Origin: Deltaproteobacteria bacterium
GTDB lineage: Bacteria > Desulfobacterota > Desulfobacteria > Desulfobacterales > Desulfatibacillaceae
DNA: 9,160 bases
Direction: 5' to 3'
Assembly (NCBI GenBank): GCA_019308705.1
Contig: JAFDHW010000067.1
Span: 1-9,160, forward strand
The notes under the pieces were generated by a model, which saw only the letters and a program-made list of their open reading frames with translations, was not told the DNA's origin and ran no database searches. Below, piece after piece: positions 1 to 6,341 of this stretch. The translations under genes were made by a program, and so were the position numbers. The first letter of the stretch is position 1, and the number at the start of each line of letters is the position of its first letter.

Positions 1-138
1 TGTACCGCGACCGCCTCCTGACGCAGCTATCGCGTGAATCGGGCTCGCCGGAAGGGTGAAAAATTTCGCCGATGTCAGCATTCCTCAAAGAAACAGCGTG
101 CATTTTTCATGAATAATTCGGGTGAAAGGATTTCCGGG
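1..138. other. Downstream flank of the DksA-BON gene, no gene supported
   Basis: This stretch follows the stop codon of the DksA-BON gene. I see no convincing coding region and no GC-rich hairpin followed by a T-run that would make an intrinsic terminator. An AGGAGG stretch lies on the minus strand at 19-14, but the 13 bases between it and the window edge contain no ATG or GTG, so it cannot be tied to a gene here. The segment is less GC-rich than the coding DNA around it, as expected for an intergenic region. Confidence 0.5.
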
Positions 139-945
139 TCACTCCTCCCCGGGCTCGCTTTCCCGGATGAGGCGGTCCGCCGGGGAGATGGACCTGCCCT
201 CGTGGATGGCGTCCACCACGTCGTCTTCGTAGTCCTGCTTCTCCAGGGGGCGGCCCTCGGCCACCACGTCGACCAAGGACCCGGTCTTTTTTTTGCCCGG
301 GGTGCGGTTTTCCCGCTCCCAGGCCACCGGGTCGATGCGGAGGGTGTCCACCAGGTCCGAAAGCCCCATGACATCCTCCACGATCTCCAGAAGCACCTGG
401 TGCTCCTCCTCCGAGGGAAGGGCCCCGGTGAGGTGGAGCACCCCCTTCCTGGCCGTGATGGTCAGCTCGTCCAGGGAAACCCGGCCGTCGGTGGAAAGCT
501 CGTCGTACACCGCGTCGGCAAGGGCCTCGTCCGACAGTCCCGCGTATTCCGAGCCCAACTGGGCGGACACCGCGCCCGGGGGGGATATTTCCGGCCTGCC
601 CCGGGCCTCCTCGGCCCGGCGGCAGCGGGCGCACTGGGTCGTCCAGGGCACGGCCAGGAGCCTCTTGGCGGGAATCTCAACCCCGCAGGTCTCGCACAGG
701 CCGTATTCCCCGCTCTCCACGCGACCCAGGGCGCGGTCGATGGCCTCGACCTCGGCAAGCTCTAATTCATCGAGAAAATTCAAGCCCTTGGAAAGCGACT
801 CCTTCTGGGCCCGCTCCTCGATCTCCACTTCGGGCTCGTGGAGGGCCTCCCAGGAGTCCTGGACATGCTCCCGCTCCTCCACAAGCTCCCCCCGGCGCTT
901 CAACAGATAGTCCTTGACGAGCTTGATCTCCTCGGCGCTGATCAT
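139..945 (-). CDS. DksA/TraR-type zinc-finger protein with C-terminal BON domain
   Basis: This 268-residue protein joins two recognisable parts. Residues 1-75 are charged and predicted helical, like the coiled coil of DksA/TraR proteins. Next comes a C4 zinc finger, C84-x2-C87-x17-C105-x2-C108, with the family's typical spacing and its 'GxYGxCxxCGxxIPxxRL' character. Residues about 139-205 resemble a BON domain, with the 'GVLHLTGALPS' strand-turn and a final 'LRID' strand. The tail (206-268) is charged and not recognised. DksA-type proteins bind in the RNA polymerase secondary channel or, in shorter forms, act as general zinc-finger regulators; BON domains usually bind membranes, lipid or other ligands. 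DksA is normally about 150 residues, so the extra length is the BON part and the tail. I chose the ATG at 945 because AGGAG (955-951) lies five bases upstream and the zinc-finger family begins near here; the 45 residues available further upstream look non-coding. The target is unknown. The family call is secure but the role is not. Confidence 0.88.
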   Translation of the reverse strand: MISAEEIKLVKDYLLKRRGELVEEREHVQDSWEALHEPEVEIEERAQKESLSKGLNFLDELELAEVEAIDRALGRVESGEYGLCETCGVEIPAKRLLAVPWTTQCARCRRAEEARGRPEISPPGAVSAQLGSEYAGLSDEALADAVYDELSTDGRVSLDELTITARKGVLHLTGALPSEEEHQVLLEIVEDVMGLSDLVDTLRIDPVAWERENRTPGKKKTGSLVDVVAEGRPLEKQDYEDDVVDAIHEGRSISPADRLIRESEPGEE

Positions 946-1155
946 GGCCGCTCCTGTTCGTTTCGGCGTGGCGCGGGGGCTCCCCGGAGCACCAGGATAA
1001 GGGCCGGGCAAGGAGAAAAGAAATAGGATAAATCCTGTAGATGGGGGGGAGGAAAGCCGGTAAGAGGCGGCCCCGGACAAGGGGGAGTCGACGCCGGGAA
1101 CCCCGCAACGGCACGCCGGGCATTCCCCGCCCGCAACGCAACGCGGCTATCGGCC
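946..1155 (-). other. Intergenic region upstream of the DksA-BON gene
   Basis: These 210 bases separate the kinase stop codon from the DksA-BON start. An AT-richer patch at about 1016-1042 contains the small palindrome AGGAT-TT-ATCCT (1025-1036) on the minus strand and is the most likely place for a promoter of the downstream gene. I could not find a well-spaced -35/-10 pair, so no promoter is called. A short hairpin, CGGGC with GCCCG around a seven-base loop, lies near the kinase end but has no T-run after it, so it is not a clear terminator. Confidence 0.3.
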
Positions 1156-2976
1156 TTATGGGGCCGGAGGCAGGGTGATCAAAAACGTGGTGCCTTCCCC
1201 CGGCGCGCTCTGCACGGTGATGTCTCCCCCGTGCTCCTTGATGAACCCGTAGCACACGGAAAGTCCCAAGCCCACGCCCTTGATGGCGTCCTTGGTGGTG
1301 AAGAAGGCGTCGAAGATGTGGGCCTTCACGTCCTCGCGCATGCCCACCCCGGTGTCGGAAACCCACACCGCGGCCTTGCCGTCGTGCACGCCGCTTTTCA
1401 CCGTGAGGACGCCGCCCTCGGGCATGGCGTCCTGGGCGTTGGACACCATGTTCAGAAACACCTGCCTGAGCTGGTTTTTGGAGGCCATCACCAGGGGGCA
1501 GGAGGCGTCCAGGTCCTGGACGATCTTGATGTCGTTTTCCCGGAGCTGCTTTTCGTGGAGCAGAAGGATCTCGTCCACCACCTCGTTTAGGGAGACCTTC
1601 TGCCTTTCCTCCTGGTCGGGCCTGGAGAAGGTGAGCATCTTTTTCAAAAGCGTGGACAGGCGCTCGGTTTCGGAAAGGGCCATGTCCAGGACCTTGCGCC
1701 GGCGGTTGTCCGGGCTGATCTCGGTTTTCAGAAGCTCCAGGGTGTTCATGATGCCGTAGAGGGGATTGTTCAGCTCGTGGGCGATCTGGGAGGTGAGCCT
1801 GCCCATGGCGGCCAGCTTTTCGCTCTGCAGGAGCTGTTCCTGCGTTTTGCGCAGCTTGCGCTCCATGGACAGGCGTTCCTTCAGGTCCACCAGGATGCCC
1901 ACCGACGCCGCCTCGTTGCCCTCGGCGTCGTAGATCACGGCCGCGGAGAAGTTGGCTTCCAACAGCGACCCGTCCCGGCGGTGGGCCACCAGGGGGTAGG
2001 AGCGCAGGCGGCCCTCGCCGCCGTATTCCGGGCTGCGGATCATCTTCATGATGTCCCGGGCCATGCCGTCGGGCCAGATCTCCACGATGTTCATCTTGCC
2101 CACCACCTCCTCGGCCGCGTAGCCCAGGATCTCCTCGGCGGCGTGGTTCCAGATGAGGATGTTGCCCCGCATGTCCGCGGCCATGATGGCGTTGGGGGAG
2201 CTGGCGATGAGCTTGTTCAAGAAGTCGTTGGCCTCCCTCAGCTTCTCGGCCATGGCCCGGCGCTGGGTCTGGTCCACCATGATGCCTTCGTAGCCCAGGA
2301 TCTGCCCGGAGGGGTCGCGGCGGCCGTGGGCGGTGAGCAGGATGTGGATGGGCGTGCCGTCCTTGCGCTTGAAGTCCACCTCCCAGTCCACCACCCGGCC
2401 TTCCTTTTCGATCATCTGCTGGAACCGGTCCCGGTCCTCGGGGTTTAAATAGAGGTCCTTTCTTATGTCGATGTTTAAAAACTCCTCCTTGGTTTCGTAG
2501 CCCAGCATGCGCAGAAGCGCCGGGTTGGCGTCCAGAAACCGCCCCCGCTTGGACGAGATGTACACCCCGGAGCTGACGTTTTCAAAAAGCCGGGTGTAGT
2601 CCTGCTCGGTCACCCGCAGGCGCTCCTCCTGCTTGCGGAAGGAAGTGACGTCGCGGAAGATGGCCAGCTTGGACATCTTGCCGTCGGGCCCGGCCAGGGG
2701 AAGCTCCGTGACCTCGAAGATCCGGGTTTCGTCCGGGGAGTGGTATTCCCACTGCACGGCCTCGCCCTGGTCGAAAATCTCCCGGGCGCGGCACCAGGGG
2801 CAGGGCTGGTCCAGGCCGGAGAGCACCTCGTAGCACTTGGTGCCTTCGTGCCCGGCCCAGTGGGCGCGCATGGCCCGGTTCATGTACTCCACCGTGAAGT
2901 CCTCGTTCACGATGTAGATGCCGTCCTGGAGGGCCTCCAGGATGGAAAGCAGCCGTGTGTTCGATTCCTTGGACAT
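1156..2976 (-). CDS. PAS-domain sensor histidine kinase (three PAS domains)
   Basis: This 606-residue protein has no evident signal peptide or transmembrane segment, so it is probably a cytoplasmic sensor. It holds three PAS domains at about residues 8-115, 125-240 and 252-368; 'GYEGIMVDQTQRR' ends the second and 'SVGILVDLKERL' the third. A dimerisation and phosphoacceptor region follows, with 'IAHELNNPL' containing the likely phosphorylated H400. The ATPase domain shows the N box (N513 in 'NMVSNAQDAM'), G1 'DTGVGM' (541-546), F box 'FDAFFTTK' (555-562) and G2 'GVGLGLS' (567-573). All catalytic boxes look intact. No receiver domain is fused and no response regulator is in the window, so the partner is unknown. 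The first PAS has a cysteine cluster, C48, C59 and C62, in a 'CYEVL...PCPWC' arrangement. I start at the ATG at 2976, with AAAGG (2988-2984) seven bases upstream; a 30-residue upstream extension is unlike any PAS sequence. The 105-base gap from the frhB-like gene suggests it may have its own promoter. Confidence 0.92.
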   Translation of the reverse strand: MSKESNTRLLSILEALQDGIYIVNEDFTVEYMNRAMRAHWAGHEGTKCYEVLSGLDQPCPWCRAREIFDQGEAVQWEYHSPDETRIFEVTELPLAGPDGKMSKLAIFRDVTSFRKQEERLRVTEQDYTRLFENVSSGVYISSKRGRFLDANPALLRMLGYETKEEFLNIDIRKDLYLNPEDRDRFQQMIEKEGRVVDWEVDFKRKDGTPIHILLTAHGRRDPSGQILGYEGIMVDQTQRRAMAEKLREANDFLNKLIASSPNAIMAADMRGNILIWNHAAEEILGYAAEEVVGKMNIVEIWPDGMARDIMKMIRSPEYGGEGRLRSYPLVAHRRDGSLLEANFSAAVIYDAEGNEAASVGILVDLKERLSMERKLRKTQEQLLQSEKLAAMGRLTSQIAHELNNPLYGIMNTLELLKTEISPDNRRRKVLDMALSETERLSTLLKKMLTFSRPDQEERQKVSLNEVVDEILLLHEKQLRENDIKIVQDLDASCPLVMASKNQLRQVFLNMVSNAQDAMPEGGVLTVKSGVHDGKAAVWVSDTGVGMREDVKAHIFDAFFTTKDAIKGVGLGLSVCYGFIKEHGGDITVQSAPGEGTTFLITLPPAP

Positions 2977-3081
2977 GGATGAACCTTTGCAGCAAAAACG
3001 CCCGGGCCGCGGAGGCGACGGCCTCCCTGCCACGGACGGTAAGCCAAAACCAAGGGCCGGGGTCAACGAAAAAAGACGGGG
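2977..3081 (-). other. Gap between frhB-like gene and kinase, with a GC-rich hairpin
   Basis: On the minus strand, GGAGGC-CGTC-GCCTCC at 3026-3011 forms a perfect six-base-pair stem with a four-base loop. A run of five Ts (2998-2994) follows about a dozen bases later, just before the kinase ribosome-binding site. Right after the frhB-like stop there is also a weak GGG-ATAG-CCC hairpin followed by a T-run at about 3074-3069. Either could attenuate or end transcription from the metabolic operon, but neither has the classic stem directly joined to a T-run. Confidence 0.3.
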
Positions 3082-4206
3082 CTATCCCTTCACCTTCACC
3101 CCTCCGGGCTTGAGCAGCGCCCGGTTTTCCCTGGCCGCGGCGCGCTTTTTCTCGGATTTTTCCTTGACCGCAGCCTCGGCCCGGGAGGAGTAGGTGGGGT
3201 CTTGTTCCCGGGGCAGGGTTTCCAGGGCGCCCTCGCTCTTGGCGTGGGAAAAGGCGGCCCGGCCCAAGGGCGTGCGGGTGATCACCGTGGTCCAGCCTTC
3301 CGGGGCGGAAATTCCGCCGAAGGAGAGGTCCGCATACTCGGCGGAATAGTCTTCGCAGTGGCGACAGGCGTACCTGCGCATGAAGTCCAGCTCTTCCAGG
3401 GGAATGGTGCGCACCTGGCCGGAGTCCAGGTGCATGCGCAGGCCGCCGTCCTTTACGTTCACCTTGCGCACGTCGCTCCACACGAACTTGCCCAGCTTCT
3501 CCAGCCTGTGGCGTTCGTCGGACCCGAACACGAAGTTTCCCGAGCAGAAAAGGCCGAATGCGATGGAGATGGAGTCCGTGGGCACGATGTTTAACGCCTC
3601 CATCTTGCGCAGGGTCTTGATCTGGCAGGGGGTGCCCACGAAGGCCACCCGCCCGGCGCGCCTCTTGGAAAGCTGGCCCAGCATCTGGATGGAGGGCGCG
3701 TAGGTGGAGTATTGCTGCGAGTAGAGCCGCATGCCGTGGGAGGTGTCGAAGAAGAACCCCGCAGCCTCCAGGATTTCCTTGCGCGTGGTGGCCAGGACGG
3801 GCTCGCGGCGGAAGGTGCCCGTGGGCCGGGTAACGATGGCGCCGTCAATGCGGCCGGCGTCGAACAGGTGCAAGAGCATGGCCGTGACCGCGCCGCCGTC
3901 CGTGGCGCGCCTCCTCACCGCGGCGTCGCGGGCCCGGGCCGCGGTGGCCTCCAGCATCTTGCCCGCCGGCGGCTTCCACTGCCAGCGCTTTTTCACCTCC
4001 TGTTCCATCACGCCGATCTCCGGGCAGATCATGTAGCAGATCCCGCACTCGATGCACTTTTCCGGGTCCGCGTACACGGGCTTGCCCGTCTCGTCGGTGG
4101 TGAGCGCGCCGAAGTTGATGGCCGTGCAGAAGGTCACGCACCCGCCGCAGTGGTGGCAAAGGCCGGGTTTTTGCACTTTCTGTATCAGGTCGAAAAAAGT
4201 TTCCAT
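3082..4206 (-). CDS. FrhB/FdhB-type iron-sulfur flavoprotein (coenzyme F420 hydrogenase/dehydrogenase beta subunit family)
   Basis: This 374-residue protein belongs to the FrhB/FdhB family, whose members bind FAD and iron-sulfur clusters and pass electrons between a soluble carrier (F420 in methanogens) and a partner complex. The N-terminus has two ferredoxin-like clusters, C17-x2-C20-x2-C23-x3-C27 and C51-x2-C54-x2-C57-x3-C61. The family core follows, with 'VGTPCQIKTLRK' (about 190-201), 'LFCSGNF' (219-225) and 'CRHCEDYSAEYADLSFGG' (281-298). These are the usual signature cysteines and glycines. The last 35 residues are rich in Lys, Arg, Glu and Ala and look like a flexible tail. The gene starts 19 bases after the metF stop, and AGGAGGG (4217-4211) lies four bases before the ATG, which fixes the start. 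Position suggests it is an extra subunit or redox partner of the MetVF-MvhD-HdrA assembly. Whether the carrier is F420, ferredoxin, NAD(P)H or something else cannot be read from the sequence. Confidence 0.9.
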   Translation of the reverse strand: METFFDLIQKVQKPGLCHHCGGCVTFCTAINFGALTTDETGKPVYADPEKCIECGICYMICPEIGVMEQEVKKRWQWKPPAGKMLEATAARARDAAVRRRATDGGAVTAMLLHLFDAGRIDGAIVTRPTGTFRREPVLATTRKEILEAAGFFFDTSHGMRLYSQQYSTYAPSIQMLGQLSKRRAGRVAFVGTPCQIKTLRKMEALNIVPTDSISIAFGLFCSGNFVFGSDERHRLEKLGKFVWSDVRKVNVKDGGLRMHLDSGQVRTIPLEELDFMRRYACRHCEDYSAEYADLSFGGISAPEGWTTVITRTPLGRAAFSHAKSEGALETLPREQDPTYSSRAEAAVKEKSEKKRAAARENRALLKPGGVKVKG

Positions 4207-4225
4207 GGTTCCCTCCTGCGTCCGG

Positions 4226-5161
4226 TCAGCCCACGGACGGCCTGGGATGCAAACCCGCCCTTTCCACGATTTCCGGGACCTTTTCCTCCCACTCGATGGC
4301 CATGACGTGGAAGCCCGCCACCCCGGGGACCTCTTTCAAGCGCTGGATGGTTTCCACGCAAATGGTGATTCCCTCCTCGGCCTGCTTCTCCTTGGGGACG
4401 CCGGCCATGCGCTTGACCACGTCGTCGGGCACGTCCATGCCCGGGACGCGGTTTTTCATGTACTTGGCCATGCCCGCACTCTTCAACGGCGTGACCCCGG
4501 CCAGAATCCATGCCTGTTCGGTGAGCCCCCGGTCGCGCGCCTCGTTCATCCATTCGATGAACCTCTCCACGTTGTAGATGCATTGGGTCTGGATGAACCG
4601 GGCGCCGGCCGCGATCTTCTTGGCCAGGCGGGGGACACGGATCTTGTGGGGTTCGGCAAAGGGGTTGGCCGCCGCGCCCACGAACATCCCCGGCGGCCGG
4701 GAGATCTCGCCGCCGCCCAGAAGCCTGCCCTCGTCGCACATCATGCGCACCAGCTGGATGAGCTGCATGGAGTCGATGTCGTGGACGTTCTGGCCGGCCG
4801 CGCAGTCGCCGAAGCTCTGGTGGTCGCCGGACAGGCACAGGATGTTGTGGATGTCAAAGGAGGCCGCGCCCAGGATGTCCGATTGGAGCGCGATGCGGTT
4901 TCTGTCCCGGGTGACCATCTGCAAAACCGCGTCCACGCCCATGTTCCGCAGGTGGGCGCAGGAGGCCAGCGAACACATGCGGGTCACGGAGGTCTGGTTG
5001 TCCGTGATGTTGATGGCGTCAACAAAGTCGCGGATGGCCCGGGCCTTCTTCAGGATGTCCTCCGGGTCCGTGCCCCGGGGCGGGCCGCACTCGGAGGTCA
5101 CGGCCAGGTGCCCCGCGCACAGCACTTTCTCCAGGTTGGACGGGGTGGCGGGCGTCTTCAT
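4226..5161 (-). CDS. metF: Methylenetetrahydrofolate reductase catalytic subunit
   Basis: This 311-residue flavoprotein of the MetF family interconverts 5,10-methylene- and 5-methyl-tetrahydrofolate in the methyl branch of the Wood-Ljungdahl pathway. Its length fits the roughly 300-residue TIM-barrel bacterial enzymes. 'TSECGPPRG' (22-30) carries the catalytic Glu (E24), matching 'FEFFPP' of the E. coli enzyme. 'LCLSGDHQ' (108-115) fits the conserved folate-binding Asp region. 'FIQTQCIYNVERF' (189-201) fits the conserved 'TQFFFDVE' segment, with Q193 at the folate-contacting Gln. The ATG at 5161 overlaps the metV stop in an ATGA, and GAGGAG (5175-5170) lies eight bases upstream. The tight link to metV, mvhD and hdrA indicates the acetogen/sulfate-reducer type that receives electrons through MetV rather than directly from NAD(P)H. 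The family is secure; the electron donor is inferred from context. Confidence 0.95.
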   Translation of the reverse strand: MKTPATPSNLEKVLCAGHLAVTSECGPPRGTDPEDILKKARAIRDFVDAINITDNQTSVTRMCSLASCAHLRNMGVDAVLQMVTRDRNRIALQSDILGAASFDIHNILCLSGDHQSFGDCAAGQNVHDIDSMQLIQLVRMMCDEGRLLGGGEISRPPGMFVGAAANPFAEPHKIRVPRLAKKIAAGARFIQTQCIYNVERFIEWMNEARDRGLTEQAWILAGVTPLKSAGMAKYMKNRVPGMDVPDDVVKRMAGVPKEKQAEEGITICVETIQRLKEVPGVAGFHVMAIEWEEKVPEIVERAGLHPRPSVG

Positions 5162-5826
5162 GCGACAAACTCCTCGTTCACGAGTTTGCGGGGGCCTCCG
5201 GCGCGCTCCGTGGACCAGTCCTTGATGGAGGCGAGCTTCTCGTAGTCGTCAAGCCTGCCCAGGGCGTCCAGGCGGTCCACGATGAGGTGCCAGGCGCAGG
5301 GCAGCTCCTTGTTGATCTCGCAGGACCCGCGGTTGGAGCCGCCGCAGGGGCCGTTGAACAGCCTTTTCGCGCACCGGGCGACGGGACAGATGCCCCCGGT
5401 CAGCCCCAGGATGCACTTGCCGCAGGCCTGGCAGGACTCGGTGAACACCCCGGCCTTTTCCACGTCCCCCAGAAAGCACGTGTCCAGCCCCGGGTACACG
5501 GGGAGGACGGGGTAGCGCTTCACCAGGAACTGCACCCCCACCCCGCAGGCCAGCGACAGCACGGCGTCGGCCCATTCGATGTCCGCCTCGGCGGACGCGA
5601 AGAACTCGTGCTCGCACTGGCGCTCGATGCCGCCGGAACGCACCTCCATGGACGCGCCTTCGGTGGTGGCGCGGGTGCGGAGCATGGAGGCGACAAGCTC
5701 CGCCTCCTTGTTGCCCCCCTGGTGGCACACGGCCACGCAGGTGTTGCACCCGAACACCAGGACTTTTCCGTACACGGAAACCAGGTCCCAGATTTCCTCG
5801 AGCGGTTTCTGCCTGCCCACGATCAT
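5158..5826 (-). CDS. metV: MetV, cysteine-rich partner subunit of methylenetetrahydrofolate reductase
   Basis: This 222-residue protein matches the MetV family, also annotated as the methylenetetrahydrofolate reductase C-terminal zinc-binding domain. In Moorella and other acetogens MetV forms a complex with MetF and links it to electron-transfer subunits. It has at least 14 cysteines, including 'GCNTCVAVC' (C27, C30, C34), C71, C94, C117, 'SCQACGKC' (C132, C135, C138), C147, C152, C161, C169 and C177. The 'CPVARCAKRLFNGPCGG' stretch is the most characteristic part. These residues are the likely ligands of iron-sulfur clusters and/or zinc. The start at 5826 is well supported: AAGGAGG (5840-5834) lies seven bases upstream, and the ATG overlaps the mvhD stop codon in an ATGA. 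That overlap only makes sense if mvhD is translated past its internal UGA. At the other end the stop overlaps the metF start in a second ATGA, so MetV and MetF are probably made by coupled translation in equal amounts. Confidence 0.93.
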   Translation of the reverse strand: MIVGRQKPLEEIWDLVSVYGKVLVFGCNTCVAVCHQGGNKEAELVASMLRTRATTEGASMEVRSGGIERQCEHEFFASAEADIEWADAVLSLACGVGVQFLVKRYPVLPVYPGLDTCFLGDVEKAGVFTESCQACGKCILGLTGGICPVARCAKRLFNGPCGGSNRGSCEINKELPCAWHLIVDRLDALGRLDDYEKLASIKDWSTERAGGPRKLVNEEFVA

Positions 5827-6317
5827 CGGCGCCCCTCCTTGCGGTTTGCTCTCCTGGCGATGGCTGCGGACACCGGAGACGGCCCCAGCTCCCGGACCGT
5901 TTCCGTGAACTGGTTGCAGATCTCCGCCCACCGCGGCCCCTCGGCCGAGGACAGGTTGAAAAATTCCAGGCGCTCGGGCTCGATGCCCAGTTGGGGAAGG
6001 ATCTTCTCCTTTAAGCGCCGCATCCTTTTCTTGGCTTGGACATTTCCATCCTGGAAATGGCACTGGCCTTCCAGTCAGCCCGCCACGAACACGCCGTCCA
6101 CGCCGCGCTCAAAGGCGCGCAGGGCGTGGTAGTGGTCCATCCTGCCCGTGCACGGCAGGCGGATGATGCGCACGTTGGGCGAGTAGGACAGGCGCATCAC
6201 CCCGGCCAGGTCCGCGGCGGCGAACGCGCAAAAGTGGCAGGCGAACGCCAGGATGGTGGGCTCCCACCCCTGCGGCGCTTTCGCCTCCTGGGGTTCGGCT
6301 TGGACTTGGGCTTCCAT
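5823..6317 (-). CDS. mvhD: MvhD-type electron-transfer subunit, selenoprotein (in-frame UGA read as selenocysteine)
   Basis: This is the delta subunit family of methyl-viologen-reducing hydrogenase (MvhD/FrhD), a small [2Fe-2S] protein that carries electrons between a donor module and HdrA. A naive reading stops at TGA (6077-6075) after 80 residues, inside the conserved family motif. Reading through gives 164 residues, the usual family length, and restores the motif: 'GVFVAG-U-LEGQCHFQDGN', where Cys-containing homologues have a cysteine at U81. The five family positions are then C27 and C30 ('CHFC'), C56 ('LPCTGRMD'), U81 and C86. The part after the TGA is plainly MvhD-like ('GIEPERLEFFNLSSAEG'), and its stop overlaps the metV start. 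A SECIS-like hairpin follows the UGA. The first about 20 residues are an Ala/Glu/Gln-rich extension. The ATG at 6317 has a purine-rich AAAGGGGAG at 6329-6321. Sec-containing MvhD/VhuD proteins are known in methanogens and Desulfobacterota, so recoding is far likelier than a pseudogene. Confidence 0.9.
5834..5840 (-). promoter_or_regulatory. Ribosome-binding site of metV
   Basis: AAGGAGG on the minus strand lies seven bases before the ATG at 5826 and sits inside the last codons of mvhD. It is a near-ideal Shine-Dalgarno sequence. It fixes the metV start and rules out the longer open frame that continues upstream to about 6063. Confidence 0.85.
6041..6059 (-). promoter_or_regulatory. Bacterial SECIS-like hairpin for selenocysteine insertion
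   Basis: On the minus strand CAUUUCC-AGGAU-GGAAAUG forms a perfect seven-base-pair stem with a five-base loop. The loop begins 22 bases after the UGA and has a G in its second position. Both features agree with the usual description of bacterial SECIS elements: an apical loop about 16-37 bases downstream of the UGA and a G among the first two loop bases. The hairpin lies wholly within coding sequence, as bacterial SECIS elements do. It was folded by eye, with no energy calculation. Confidence 0.8.
6075..6077 (-). other. In-frame UGA selenocysteine codon of mvhD
   Basis: TGA at codon 81 interrupts the conserved MvhD motif at a position that is Cys in most homologues. The frame continues without any shift to the real stop at 5825-5823. 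Selenocysteine insertion would need selB and selC elsewhere in the genome; neither is in this window. Confidence 0.88.
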
Positions 6318-6341
6318 GGACTCCCCTTTCCGGGCCGGCGG

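Noticed and set aside
75..109. An 11-codon minus-strand ORF (MKNARCFFEEC) after the DksA-BON gene
   Set aside because: It has no ribosome-binding site at a suitable distance and is too short to support; its two cysteines alone are not evidence.
34..765. A 243-residue plus-strand frame at the left end
   Set aside because: It is antisense to the DksA-BON gene, which has a clear zinc finger and ribosome-binding site; the plus-strand product is low-complexity and matches nothing.
1156..3066. The longer kinase start at 3066
   Set aside because: The additional 30 residues are Pro/Arg/Gly-rich and lie across the intergenic hairpin; the ATG at 2976 has a spaced AAAGG and begins directly before PAS1.
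4052..5245. A 397-residue open frame on the plus strand
   Set aside because: It is antisense to well-supported metF and to parts of metV and the frhB-like gene; it has no domain and a composition typical of a shadow frame.
5158..6063. The longer 301-residue frame for metV
   Set aside because: The extra N-terminal part is the mvhD C-terminal coding region read in another frame; the ribosome-binding site and family start point to 5826.
5823..6317. mvhD as a pseudogene broken by a nonsense mutation
   Set aside because: The only interruption is UGA at a conserved Cys/Sec position, the frame after it is intact and family-like, a SECIS-like hairpin is present, and the downstream gene overlaps the true stop.
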